Positions 6,984 to 14,170 of a stretch of DNA of 16,213 nt are shown piece after piece. The notes beneath the pieces were generated by a model. It saw only the letters and a program-made list of their open reading frames with translations, made no database searches and was not told where the DNA came from. Every line of letters begins with the position of its first letter. Position 1 is the stretch's first letter. Position numbers and translations under genes: made by a program. This DNA is from a bacterium (GTDB taxonomy: Bacteria > Desulfobacterota > S145-22): NCBI GenBank assembly GCA_027073795.1, contig JALTEW010000468.1:1-16213 (forward strand), written 5' to 3'.

Positions 6984-8612
6984 TTATCTCCCGTGCGCAA
7001 GCTTTCGGTTTGTATACATCTGCTGTCCGATAGAAAGGACGTTGTTGACCAGCCAGTAAATCACCAGGCCCGAGGGAAAGTTAAGGAACATAAAGGTGAA
7101 GACGATAGGCATGATGAGCATCATTTTCGCCATCTTGGGATCCCCTGTTGAGGGAGTCATCTTTTGCTGAATCAACATGGTCGCCCCCATGATGATAGGG
7201 GTGATGTAATAGGGGTCCTTGGCCGACAGGTCCTGGATCCACCAGAAAAAGGGCGCGTGGCGCAGCTCAACGGAGATAAGCAGGGCCTTGTAAAGGGCGA
7301 AAAAGACCGGGATCTGCAGGAGCATAGGGAGACACCCCCCTAGGGGATTGACCTTGTGCTGTTTGTACAGACGCATCATCTCTTGATTCAGGCGTTCCTT
7401 GTCGTCCTTGTATTTTTCTCGCAGTTTTTGCATGAGGGGCTGAACCTTCTGCATGTCGGACATGGACTTATAGCTCTTGTGTGTCAACGGCCAGAAGATG
7501 ATTTTGATGAGAATCGTCAGAATGATAATATCGATGCCGTAGTTATGAGTGTAACGATTGGTAAGATTGAGAAACTGCATCAATGGGCGGGCGATGATTC
7601 CAAACCATCCGTAATCAATCACCTTATCCGCGTTTTTCCCGAAGTGCTTCAGGTTTGTGAGCAGTTTGGGGCCGTTATACATCTTGAACTTGAACTGCTG
7701 ACTTTTACCGGGATCCATGACCACGGCCGTTGCCTTGAGATCCGCATCCAGGGCACCGGATTTTGCCTTCAAGGCCACCTCATTGAACACAGAACTCTCG
7801 GGCGAGATGAGCGTCACAAAGAACTTTTCATTCAGGGAGACCCATTTGATCTCGCCCTCCACCGTGAGGGGTTTCTTTAACTTTTTGAGCTTCTTTCTGA
7901 AAACGCTGCTTCCTTTCAGGATGTCGGCGCTGAAATCGTGGTGCCCGTACTTGCTTTTTTCCTTGATGAGGGAGGGTTTGTTGATGAGGGATAAGATAGC
8001 ATCTCCCACTAGTTTTTGATCGGTGGTGTTTTCCAGGGCCCAGTCCACATCCGCCTCGTATTTGTCAGGATAGAACCGGTAGCGTTTGGTGAGATGTACG
8101 CCGTTTTTGATTCCCGTAAAGACGAGGTCGGCTGGGGGATCTCCCCTGTGCAGACTGATGGCCTGTCGGGATACGCGCATGACAACGTCGTCCGAAATGG
8201 GGGCTTGAGGGCGGAAGAAAGTACCTTTCAAGGGCAGATCGGGAGAGGTAGCCCGAATTAACTCTATGGGTTTTCCCTTAGGCCCCATGACATCCCTGTA
8301 TTTTTTCAATTTCCAGGAAACGAGGCGTCCCCCGAGGCTTGTGAACACGGCATGATATAGAGGTGTTTCTACATGGACCTTTATAATATTCTTCGCTTCA
8401 GTAGGAGCCGTTTTCGCAGGCACGGCAGGAAATGGTTTGACCTTTACCGCAGGTTTTTGCTGGGTGTTCGAAACCCCCTTCTGCGGTTTTGTCGTTTGCT
8501 GCTTGGTTTGTTTCGGTTTTGCTGTCTTGGGCTTTGGCGGGGGAAACAGTTGGTTATAGAGAAGTAAGACAATAAATGTCAGGGCGATAAATATAATTAG
8601 TCGTTTTTCCAC
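6984..8612 (-). CDS. yidC: Membrane protein insertase YidC
   Basis: 542-aa inner-membrane insertase acting alone or with SecYEG. N-terminal membrane anchor at about 4-23, then a Lys/Gln/Thr/Pro-rich linker (25-70) and the large periplasmic beta domain (about 73-330) found only in diderm YidC. The conserved insertase domain is 335-540: GWFGIIARPLMQFLN, TM2 with WPLT at 374-377, a cytoplasmic helical hairpin (388-420, LREKYKDDKERLNQEMMRLY), NPLGGCLPMLLQIPVFFALY, and the last helices with LNFPSGLVIYWLVNN. Lys370 appears to occupy the position of the groove arginine (R366 in E. coli), as judged by alignment to WPLT. The start is GTG 8612, chosen because GAGGT lies 6 bases upstream and the anchor begins at once. 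19 bp separate it from yidD. Confidence 0.97.
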   Translation of the reverse strand: MEKRLIIFIALTFIVLLLYNQLFPPPKPKTAKPKQTKQQTTKPQKGVSNTQQKPAVKVKPFPAVPAKTAPTEAKNIIKVHVETPLYHAVFTSLGGRLVSWKLKKYRDVMGPKGKPIELIRATSPDLPLKGTFFRPQAPISDDVVMRVSRQAISLHRGDPPADLVFTGIKNGVHLTKRYRFYPDKYEADVDWALENTTDQKLVGDAILSLINKPSLIKEKSKYGHHDFSADILKGSSVFRKKLKKLKKPLTVEGEIKWVSLNEKFFVTLISPESSVFNEVALKAKSGALDADLKATAVVMDPGKSQQFKFKMYNGPKLLTNLKHFGKNADKVIDYGWFGIIARPLMQFLNLTNRYTHNYGIDIIILTILIKIIFWPLTHKSYKSMSDMQKVQPLMQKLREKYKDDKERLNQEMMRLYKQHKVNPLGGCLPMLLQIPVFFALYKALLISVELRHAPFFWWIQDLSAKDPYYITPIIMGATMLIQQKMTPSTGDPKMAKMMLIMPIVFTFMFLNFPSGLVIYWLVNNVLSIGQQMYTNRKLAHGR

Positions 8613-8631
8613 GTGCGTACCTCATCGGAAT

Positions 8632-8844
8632 TTATGGAACGGGATCATACCCGCCAGGATGGAAGGGATGGCAGCGCAAAACCCTCCGGATAGCAAGGGT
8701 GCCTCCTCGAAGCAGGCCGTGGCGCTGAATGGCTTCTATGGCATACTGAGAACAGGTGGGCGTATACCTGCAGGATGGTGGCAGAAACGGAGAGATGAAC
8801 TGGTGATAGAAGGTAAGTCCCCAGATAACGAGTTTTTTAATCAT
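8632..8844 (-). CDS. yidD: Membrane protein insertion efficiency factor YidD
   Basis: 70-aa protein of the YidD (haemolytic-domain) family that assists YidC-dependent membrane insertion. The family core is plain: YHQFISPFLPPSCRYTPTCSQYA (within 13-35) and RCHPFHPGGYDPVP at the C-terminus, with conserved Cys25, Cys31 and Cys58. The N-terminus is an amphipathic segment that likely sits at the membrane. Its ATG overlaps the rnpA stop by 4 bp, the usual arrangement. Confidence 0.96.
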   Translation of the reverse strand: MIKKLVIWGLTFYHQFISPFLPPSCRYTPTCSQYAIEAIQRHGLLRGGTLAIRRVLRCHPFHPGGYDPVP

Positions 8845-9239
8845 ACAGAAGAATCGGTTCCTTTGTCAGGTTGTGCGCTTGAAAACTGCTTGACAGCAGT
8901 TATTAAACTTAGTTCGGCATCCCGAAAGGTCGGTTGGGTAGGTCGGTGTTTGCGGATGGCAATTACGTCTCTTGGGGGTTGAATTATGGATTTGTTTTTG
9001 CGGAAGGCTTCACGGAGAACCCGCTTGACCCGGTTTCTGAAAACCGCATTTCCATCCCGTTTGGTGACCACAATCCCTAGCCGGCTGTATCCAAGAGGAG
9101 AGGGTTTGAAGACAAACTGATACGTGGAGGTATGAACCACCCTGTCCCCGGCACGCCGCTTGATGAAATCGGCTCTCTTTGTGATGCGCTCTTTTTTTGT
9201 AAAGGTTTCGCGACTCATTTTCTTGGGTTTAGACAGCAA
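8841..9239 (-). CDS. rnpA: Ribonuclease P protein component
   Basis: Protein subunit that binds the catalytic RNase P RNA and pre-tRNA leader during 5' maturation. The family signature GNAVFRNRVKRVLREAFR (63-80, with the RNR motif) is intact, preceded by GYSRLGIVVTKR (50-61). Length is 132 aa from TTG 9239, or 125 aa from ATG 9218. I favour TTG because GGGGAG (complement of 9248-9253) lies 8 bases upstream, while ATG 9218 has no comparable site. With TTG the gene overlaps the end of rpmH by 11 bp; with ATG it follows after 10 bp. The stop overlaps the yidD start. Confidence 0.95.
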   Translation of the reverse strand: MLSKPKKMSRETFTKKERITKRADFIKRRAGDRVVHTSTYQFVFKPSPLGYSRLGIVVTKRDGNAVFRNRVKRVLREAFRKNKSIIQPPRDVIAIRKHRPTQPTFRDAELSLITAVKQFSSAQPDKGTDSSV

Positions 9240-9363
9240 GCCGTTTTCTCCCCTTTGCGCGGCGGCGGTTGATGACTGCCCTCCCGGAGCGGGTTCGCAT
9301 CCTCACGAGAAACCCGTGGGTTCGTTTTCTTTTCGTGTTACTTGGCTGATAGGTCCGTTTCAT
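9229..9363 (-). CDS. rpmH: 50S ribosomal protein L34
   Basis: 44-aa basic ribosomal protein. The translation begins MKRTYQPSNTKRKRTHGFLV and continues with RMRTRSGRAVINRRRAKGR, an almost consensus L34 of full length. ATG 9363 follows AAAAGGAGGA with a 10-base spacing. It is the first gene of the leftward rpmH-rnpA-yidD-yidC-khpB-mnmE cluster and overlaps the favoured rnpA start by 11 bp. In many bacteria dnaA lies divergently next to rpmH; here glmU does. Confidence 0.97.
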   Translation of the reverse strand: MKRTYQPSNTKRKRTHGFLVRMRTRSGRAVINRRRAKGRKRLAV

Positions 9364-9390
9364 AATCTCATGTCCTCCTTTTAGCGTGGA

Positions 9391-9419
9391 AGTTAAACAT
9401 ATCTGCTGAAATGTGTCAA
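9391..9419 (-). promoter_or_regulatory. Candidate sigma-70 promoter for the rpmH cluster
   Basis: On the minus strand a perfect TTGACA (9419-9414) is followed after 17 bp by TTAACT (9396-9391), a weak -10 (3/6). The predicted start, near 9384, falls just ahead of the AAAAGGAGGA ribosome site of rpmH. The -35 and spacing are good; the -10 is the weak part. Confidence 0.5.
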
Positions 9420-9449
9420 GTTAGGTGGAAGGTGGAGGCGGAGGGCGAA

Positions 9450-9466
9450 AGGCAATGAGGTTGCCT
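9450..9466. repeat. Small inverted repeat in the rpmH-glmU intergenic region
   Basis: AGGCAA and TTGCCT form perfect 6-bp arms around a 5-base loop, midway between the two divergent promoter candidates. There is no T-run to make it a terminator on the + strand, so it could be an operator or a chance hairpin. The rest of 9364-9589 shows only the promoter candidates and a purine-rich stretch (9424-9450). Confidence 0.3.
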
Positions 9467-9538
9467 ATTCCGATGAAACTGACCAGTGAATCCTAAGTTA
9501 TCTGGCCACTATTGCTTAACAGACTCCCGCGTGTTTCC

Positions 9539-9567
9539 TTGATTTTTTGGCTGAAGACTCTTAAGAT
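9539..9567 (+). promoter_or_regulatory. Candidate sigma-70 promoter for the glmU operon
   Basis: TTGATT (9539-9544) and TAAGAT (9562-9567) are separated by 17 bp, each matching 4 of 6 consensus bases. Transcription would start near 9574, giving a leader of about 16 bases containing the AAGGGGG ribosome site before ATG 9590. Confidence 0.5.
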
Positions 9568-9589
9568 ATGAAAAGAAAGGGGGCAGAGA

Positions 9590-10963
9590 ATGGTTTCAGT
9601 TGTAATTCTCGCGGCAGGCAGGGGGAAACGGATGCGCTCAAGGACCCCCAAGGTGCTTCATCCCCTGCTTGGCAAACCGTTGCTTGCCCATGGAATCGAG
9701 GCAGCCCTGTTGCTGGCCCCGCGCGAGATGATTGTGGTAGCGAGTCCGATAGTTTCCGAAGCGGTTTCCAATTGGCCATTTAAGGGCCGCTTTTCAACAG
9801 TCATACAGAACCCCGCCTTGGGGACAGCCGACGCCGTTCTTTGCGGGCTATCCGGGTTGTCATCAACGAATGGAACGGTTTTGATCCTCCCCGGCGATGT
9901 TCCCTTGGTTCGCTCATCGACTCTGAAAGCCCTTCTGGGATATTTTGACGCCTCCCAGTCCGTGCTGACCATTTTGGGTGCGGAGGTGGAAGATCCCCAT
10001 GGTTATGGCAGGGTTATCACGACACCCTCGGGCGAGGTTACCCGGATTGTGGAGGAAAGGGATGCCACTGAAGAGGAAAAGGCTGTCGGCTTTATCAACA
10101 GCGGCATTATAGCAGTCAAGGGTGGTGCATTGGCAGATGCCCTCCAAATGGTGGAATCCAACAATGCTCAGGCGGAGTTTTATCTGACGGATCTCGCGGC
10201 TATCTTTTATGAGAGGGGCCTGAAGGTGACCGCCATGCGATGTGAGGACCCTGAAGAGATCCTCGGTATCAACGATAGGTACCAGTTGAGCGAGGTTCAG
10301 GGGAGGCTTCTGCGCCGGATTATCCGTGCATGGCAGGTGGAAGGTGTAACGTTTATCCTTCCGGAGACGGTTTATCTGGAGACAGAGGTGGAAATTGGCC
10401 GGGACTCGGTGGTAGAGCCGGGGGTATTCCTTCGTGGACAGACACGGATTGGTGAGGCCTGCCGGATCGGAAGCGGATCGGTGATTGAAGACTCGGTGAT
10501 TGGGGATGGTGCAATTATCAAGCCGTATTCGGTAATCGAAGGGAGCGTGGTGCATGGAGGGGCGGCAATCGGCCCATTCGCGCATCTACGTCCGGGGAGT
10601 GAAATTGGCCAAGAGGTCAGAGTAGGTAATTTCGTGGAAGTCAAAAAGTCGAAACTGGAACCTGGGGTAAAGGCATCCCACCTCACGTACATTGGAGACA
10701 CTACCATAGGGTCAGGCACTAACATTGGGGCAGGTACCATTACCTGTAATTACGATGGCCGGAAGAAGCACCCCACCACGATCGGGAAGGATGTCTTCGT
10801 CGGAAGCAATACTGCCCTCGTAGCGCCCGTGACGGTGGGAGACGGAGCCACAATCGCGGCCGGTTCCGTTATCACGAAGAAGGTTCCACCCAACACCCTG
10901 GCGGTTGGCAGGGCGCGGCAGCAGAATATATATCGCAAGTTAAGGCGAAAAAAGGATAAGTAG
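9590..10963 (+). CDS. glmU: Bifunctional N-acetylglucosamine-1-phosphate uridyltransferase / glucosamine-1-phosphate acetyltransferase GlmU
   Basis: 457-aa cytoplasmic enzyme making UDP-GlcNAc: the C-terminal domain acetylates GlcN-1-P with acetyl-CoA and the N-terminal domain transfers UMP from UTP. N-terminal pyrophosphorylase: LAAGRGKRMRSRTPKVLH (7-24, Lys21 matching E. coli K25), GTAD 78-81, PGD 101-103, N170 and N228 in GINDR. Linker helix about 230-250. The left-handed beta-helix with hexapeptide repeats runs from about 252 to 440 and contains His364 in SHLTYIGD (catalytic base, H363 in E. coli), NIGAGTITCNYDG and VGSNTALVAPV. Length is typical. ATG 9590 follows a GGGGGC ribosome site. 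It is the first gene of the glmU-glmS-gspC-GNAT operon, with glmS 3 bp downstream. Confidence 0.98.
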   Translation: MVSVVILAAGRGKRMRSRTPKVLHPLLGKPLLAHGIEAALLLAPREMIVVASPIVSEAVSNWPFKGRFSTVIQNPALGTADAVLCGLSGLSSTNGTVLILPGDVPLVRSSTLKALLGYFDASQSVLTILGAEVEDPHGYGRVITTPSGEVTRIVEERDATEEEKAVGFINSGIIAVKGGALADALQMVESNNAQAEFYLTDLAAIFYERGLKVTAMRCEDPEEILGINDRYQLSEVQGRLLRRIIRAWQVEGVTFILPETVYLETEVEIGRDSVVEPGVFLRGQTRIGEACRIGSGSVIEDSVIGDGAIIKPYSVIEGSVVHGGAAIGPFAHLRPGSEIGQEVRVGNFVEVKKSKLEPGVKASHLTYIGDTTIGSGTNIGAGTITCNYDGRKKHPTTIGKDVFVGSNTALVAPVTVGDGATIAAGSVITKKVPPNTLAVGRARQQNIYRKLRRKKDK

Positions 10964-10966
10964 CGC

Positions 10967-12799
10967 ATGTGCGGAATAGTCGGTTATGTGGGAGAACGTC
11001 CCATTTTGCCTGTCCTGATAGAAGGGCTACGACGGCTTGAGTACCGGGGATATGATTCCTCCGGTGTGGCAGCGTTTGATGGAGATGAGGTTCGAATTTA
11101 CCGGGCCGAGGGGAAACTCGATCGTTTAATGGAGAAGGTTCAGTCGGTACAGTTGGATGGAGGGACGGGTCTTGGCCATATACGCTGGGCCACCCACGGA
11201 CGGCCATCCGAGGTGAACGCCCATCCGCACAGAGGGGGACGGGTCACCCTGGTCCACAATGGCATCGTGGAAAATTACCGTGAATTAAAAGAAAAGCTGA
11301 AGGGGCATGGAGCGGTTTTTCAGTCCGAGACCGACACCGAAGTAATTGCCCACCTGATCGATCATGGTCTCGAGGAGGGGGTCTCGCCGGAAGAGGCCAT
11401 CCGGAAAGCATTGAACGGCATACGCGGCTCCTATGCCTTGGGGATTCTTTTCGATTTTGACCCTGAAACGATCTATGCCGCCCGGATGGAAAGCCCGCTG
11501 GTTGTAGGGATTGGTGAGGGGGAAACCTTCTTCGCCTCGGACGTACCCGCCCTGCTGCCCTTTACCCGGCGGTGTATCTTCCTCCACGATGGAGAGATTG
11601 CCAGGTTGACAAAACGGGAAGTGACCTTTACCAATCTGGATGGAGAGCATCTGGAAAAACCTGTCAAAACCATTGATTGGTCACCCCTGATGGCGGAGAA
11701 AGAGGGGTTCAAACACTTTATGCTCAAGGAAATTCACGAGCAGCCCCGTGCCATTATCGATACCTTCCGAGGGACCTTTTCTCCGGATACAGGTGCCTTT
11801 TTCATGGAAGATTTTCAGATAAGTCCCCAGTGGCTAAGAGAGATGAAAAAGATTTCCATCATTGCCTGCGGAACTTCCTGGCATGCCGCCCTGGTGGGAC
11901 GGCGTTACCTGGAGGGCCTGGCAAGGGTTCCTGTGGAGGTGGATATTGCCTCCGAATTCAGATATCGAGACCCTCTGGTGGATGAAAGGACGCTTCTGAT
12001 GGCAATCTCCCAGTCTGGGGAAACGGCGGATACGCTGGCTGGTGTGCGCATTGCGCGGGAAAAGGGCGCGAAAATTTTGAGTATCTGTAACGTGGTGGAG
12101 AGCAGCCTGACGCGCCTTTCGGATGGGGTTGTTCACACGCACGCAGGACCCGAGATTGCGGTGGCATCCACCAAGGCCTTTACAACCCAGCTGGTAGCCT
12201 TATTCCTGGTGGCCCTCTATTTGGGAAGAGAAATCGGGGGGACGTTGAGCGTGGAAGAGACGAGCCATCTCTTCCAATCCCTGACGGAAGTCCCTTCCCT
12301 TATGCGGGAGATTCTGAAGGAAGAACCAGTTATCAAGGGCATCGCCCGGCGGTTGAAGGACTATCGGGACTTTCTGTACCTGGGACGGGGGTTGAATTTC
12401 CCTATTGCCCTGGAGGGGGCCTTGAAACTCAAGGAGATTTCCTATATTCACGCGGAGGGGTACCCGGCAGGGGAGATGAAACATGGTCCCATCGCCCTCA
12501 TCAGTCCCCAGATGCCAGTTGTTTTCGTGGCACCCTCCGATCGCCTTGTGAAGAAGGTTTTAAGTAATATGGAGGAAGTCCTTGCTCGGGACGGCCAGGT
12601 CATCAGTGTGACAACCCGGGGCGCCCAAGAGGTTCTCGACAAAAGTACGTATGCTATTGAGATCCCCCCAGTGGAACCTTTGCTGGAGCCGCTTTTGACC
12701 GTGGTTCCCCTGCAGCTATTAGCCTACCATGTTGCCGATCTGTTGGGGACGGATGTGGATCAGCCCCGTAATCTTGCCAAGAGTGTTACCGTGGAATGA
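10967..12799 (+). CDS. glmS: Glutamine--fructose-6-phosphate aminotransferase (isomerizing) GlmS
   Basis: 610-aa enzyme converting fructose-6-phosphate and glutamine to glucosamine-6-phosphate, the committed step of amino-sugar synthesis. The N-terminal Ntn glutaminase domain starts with catalytic Cys2 (MCGIVGYVG) and has RWATHG 73-78 and HNGIVENY 97-104. Two SIS sugar-isomerase domains follow, with CGTSWHA 301-307, SQSGETADT 348-356 and STKAFTTQ 401-408, and the conserved C-terminus DQPRNLAKSVTVE. Full length. It follows glmU by 3 bp and its TGA stop overlaps the next ATG (ATGA). No leader exists between glmU and glmS that could hold a glmS ribozyme, which fits diderm bacteria. A phosphoglucosamine mutase gene (glmM) is not in the window. 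Confidence 0.98.
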   Translation: MCGIVGYVGERPILPVLIEGLRRLEYRGYDSSGVAAFDGDEVRIYRAEGKLDRLMEKVQSVQLDGGTGLGHIRWATHGRPSEVNAHPHRGGRVTLVHNGIVENYRELKEKLKGHGAVFQSETDTEVIAHLIDHGLEEGVSPEEAIRKALNGIRGSYALGILFDFDPETIYAARMESPLVVGIGEGETFFASDVPALLPFTRRCIFLHDGEIARLTKREVTFTNLDGEHLEKPVKTIDWSPLMAEKEGFKHFMLKEIHEQPRAIIDTFRGTFSPDTGAFFMEDFQISPQWLREMKKISIIACGTSWHAALVGRRYLEGLARVPVEVDIASEFRYRDPLVDERTLLMAISQSGETADTLAGVRIAREKGAKILSICNVVESSLTRLSDGVVHTHAGPEIAVASTKAFTTQLVALFLVALYLGREIGGTLSVEETSHLFQSLTEVPSLMREILKEEPVIKGIARRLKDYRDFLYLGRGLNFPIALEGALKLKEISYIHAEGYPAGEMKHGPIALISPQMPVVFVAPSDRLVKKVLSNMEEVLARDGQVISVTTRGAQEVLDKSTYAIEIPPVEPLLEPLLTVVPLQLLAYHVADLLGTDVDQPRNLAKSVTVE

Positions 12800-13698
12800 A
12801 CATTTATAGAAAACTCTCTGAGTTGGCTCAAGCCCCCATCCTGTGGGCTGCTACGGCTGGGCTTGTCCTGGCCCTCGTTCTATCTGTTTATCTGTCGGGG
12901 AGGGTGAAACTAACCGTAACCCGAGGTGTCCTGCAGCATTTTGAAAAACGGGTGACGGCACAGGGCATCCCGGCTACCCCGGGGAAGGAATGGGTGGATG
13001 GCCGCCGCTTGGTCAGGCTTTCCCTCTGGGGAAAAGGAAACGTCGGGCCGTTAGGTACATCGGGGCTTTCCACAACACCCGGGGAAATCTTGCCGGCTCC
13101 CGATGTGGGCAGCCTGGACTTGAAGGGGATTGTCAGATATCCTGACGGGACATTCGAAGGGGTTTTCCTTGACCGCCATACAAAAAAGTCCATTATCGTT
13201 AGAAAGGGGGAAATCATTGGGGGCCTCAAGGTGCTGGACATCCAGCCAGACCAGGTTATTGTCTCGTTGAGGGGGAAAGAAGCGGTTTTTGCTCTTTTCA
13301 AGGAGAAAGCAAAGAAACATCCATCAAGTGAGTCCCGCGGGGATTTACCTAAGGCTTCCTATGAAAAAGGCGTTGCCTCGAGCCATGTGGTCCTAGCGAA
13401 GCGGGAGATTCAGGTCGCGTTGGGGGATATGGCCTCTTTTTTGCGGCAAGTGCGAATTATACCTTATATGGAGAAGGGAAAAGCAAAAGGGTTTCAGCTT
13501 TTGGATATTGTTCCCGAAAGTATTGTGTCCAGGGTGGGATTGAAAAACGGAGATGTGATTGAACGGGTAAACGGGAAAGCTATTCGTACCCCTCAGGATG
13601 CCATGCAATTCTTTTCCATGCTACAGTCCGGTAGGGGGGTAACATTGGACGTGAAGAGAAAAGACCAGCATGCAACAATCTCTATTGACCTGAAATGA
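12796..13698 (+). CDS. gspC: GspC-like type II secretion inner-membrane/PDZ protein
   Basis: 300-aa bitopic protein with the architecture of GspC, the T2SS clamp linking the inner-membrane platform to the GspD secretin. Short cytoplasmic N-terminus, one transmembrane helix (about 15-35), a periplasmic linker, an HR-like beta domain about 104-168 (LDLKGIVRYPDG, SIIVRKGEIIGGLKVLDI) and a C-terminal PDZ domain about 213-298 (GFQLLDIVPESIVSRVGLKNGDVIERVNG). The start is ATGA-overlapped with the glmS stop. It is odd that no gspD, E or F follows; a GNAT gene does. It could serve a T2SS encoded elsewhere or be a GspC paralogue with another periplasmic partner. Confidence 0.8.
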   Translation: MNIYRKLSELAQAPILWAATAGLVLALVLSVYLSGRVKLTVTRGVLQHFEKRVTAQGIPATPGKEWVDGRRLVRLSLWGKGNVGPLGTSGLSTTPGEILPAPDVGSLDLKGIVRYPDGTFEGVFLDRHTKKSIIVRKGEIIGGLKVLDIQPDQVIVSLRGKEAVFALFKEKAKKHPSSESRGDLPKASYEKGVASSHVVLAKREIQVALGDMASFLRQVRIIPYMEKGKAKGFQLLDIVPESIVSRVGLKNGDVIERVNGKAIRTPQDAMQFFSMLQSGRGVTLDVKRKDQHATISIDLK

Positions 13699-13711
13699 TA
13701 AGGAGAAATAG

Positions 13712-14170
13712 ATGGAAAAGAAGGTAAAAATCAGGGGGCTGACTATCAAAGACCTTCCTGCCATTATCGAGATTGACAGGAAGGTTCTGGGAGAACCGAG
13801 GCCGGAATACTGGAAGAGAAAGATTGAGGTATCAGAGTTCCGTCCTCCTCTCGCGTCTCTCGTGGCGGAAGTGGAAGGCAAGGTTATTGGGTTTATTCTT
13901 GGGGACGTCAGTGGTTGGGAGTTCGGGGTGCCGGACAACACGGGAATGATTGAAACCGTCGGCGTGGACCCGGCTTTTCAAAGGCAGGGAATCGCACGTC
14001 TTCTATCTGAGGAGCTTATCCGGAGTTTCAAACTGAACGGGGTTCAAAAAATCAATACCCTTGTAGAGTGGGATGACTGGGATTTACTGCAATTTTTTCA
14101 TACTATGGGATTCAAGAGAGGCAGACGGGTTAACCTGGAACTGGACCTTACTGAACAGCCTGAGAAGTAA
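13712..14170 (+). CDS. GNAT-family N-acetyltransferase
   Basis: 152-aa acetyltransferase that would use acetyl-CoA to acetylate an amine; the substrate is not recognisable. The fold is recognisable from IRGLTIKDLPAIIEID (7-22, beta1/alpha1), TVGVDPAFQRQGIARLL (motif A, with the acetyl-CoA-binding QRQGIA loop near 93-98) and a C-terminal LLQFFHTMGFKRGRRV segment as in RimI-like proteins. ATG 13712 follows AAGGAGA at good spacing, 13 bp after gspC, so it is probably the last operon gene. Its 3' end overlaps the convergent mltD-like gene by 23 bp. N-terminal protein acetylation (RimI type) is one possibility; nothing in the sequence proves it. Confidence 0.85.
   Translation: MEKKVKIRGLTIKDLPAIIEIDRKVLGEPRPEYWKRKIEVSEFRPPLASLVAEVEGKVIGFILGDVSGWEFGVPDNTGMIETVGVDPAFQRQGIARLLSEELIRSFKLNGVQKINTLVEWDDWDLLQFFHTMGFKRGRRVNLELDLTEQPEK

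Noticed and set aside
9364..9589. Possible replication origin at the rpmH/glmU divergence, given divergent genes and nearby parS
   Set aside because: No TTATCCACA-like cluster or AT-rich unwinding tract was seen, and the G-over-C bias does not switch strand here.
9914..10585. 223-codon leftward open frame
   Set aside because: It is the antisense shadow of glmU, whose full-length protein is unmistakable; the predicted peptide resembles nothing.
10961..10969. glmS ribozyme or regulatory leader upstream of glmS
   Set aside because: Only 3 bp separate glmU and glmS, so there is no room for one.
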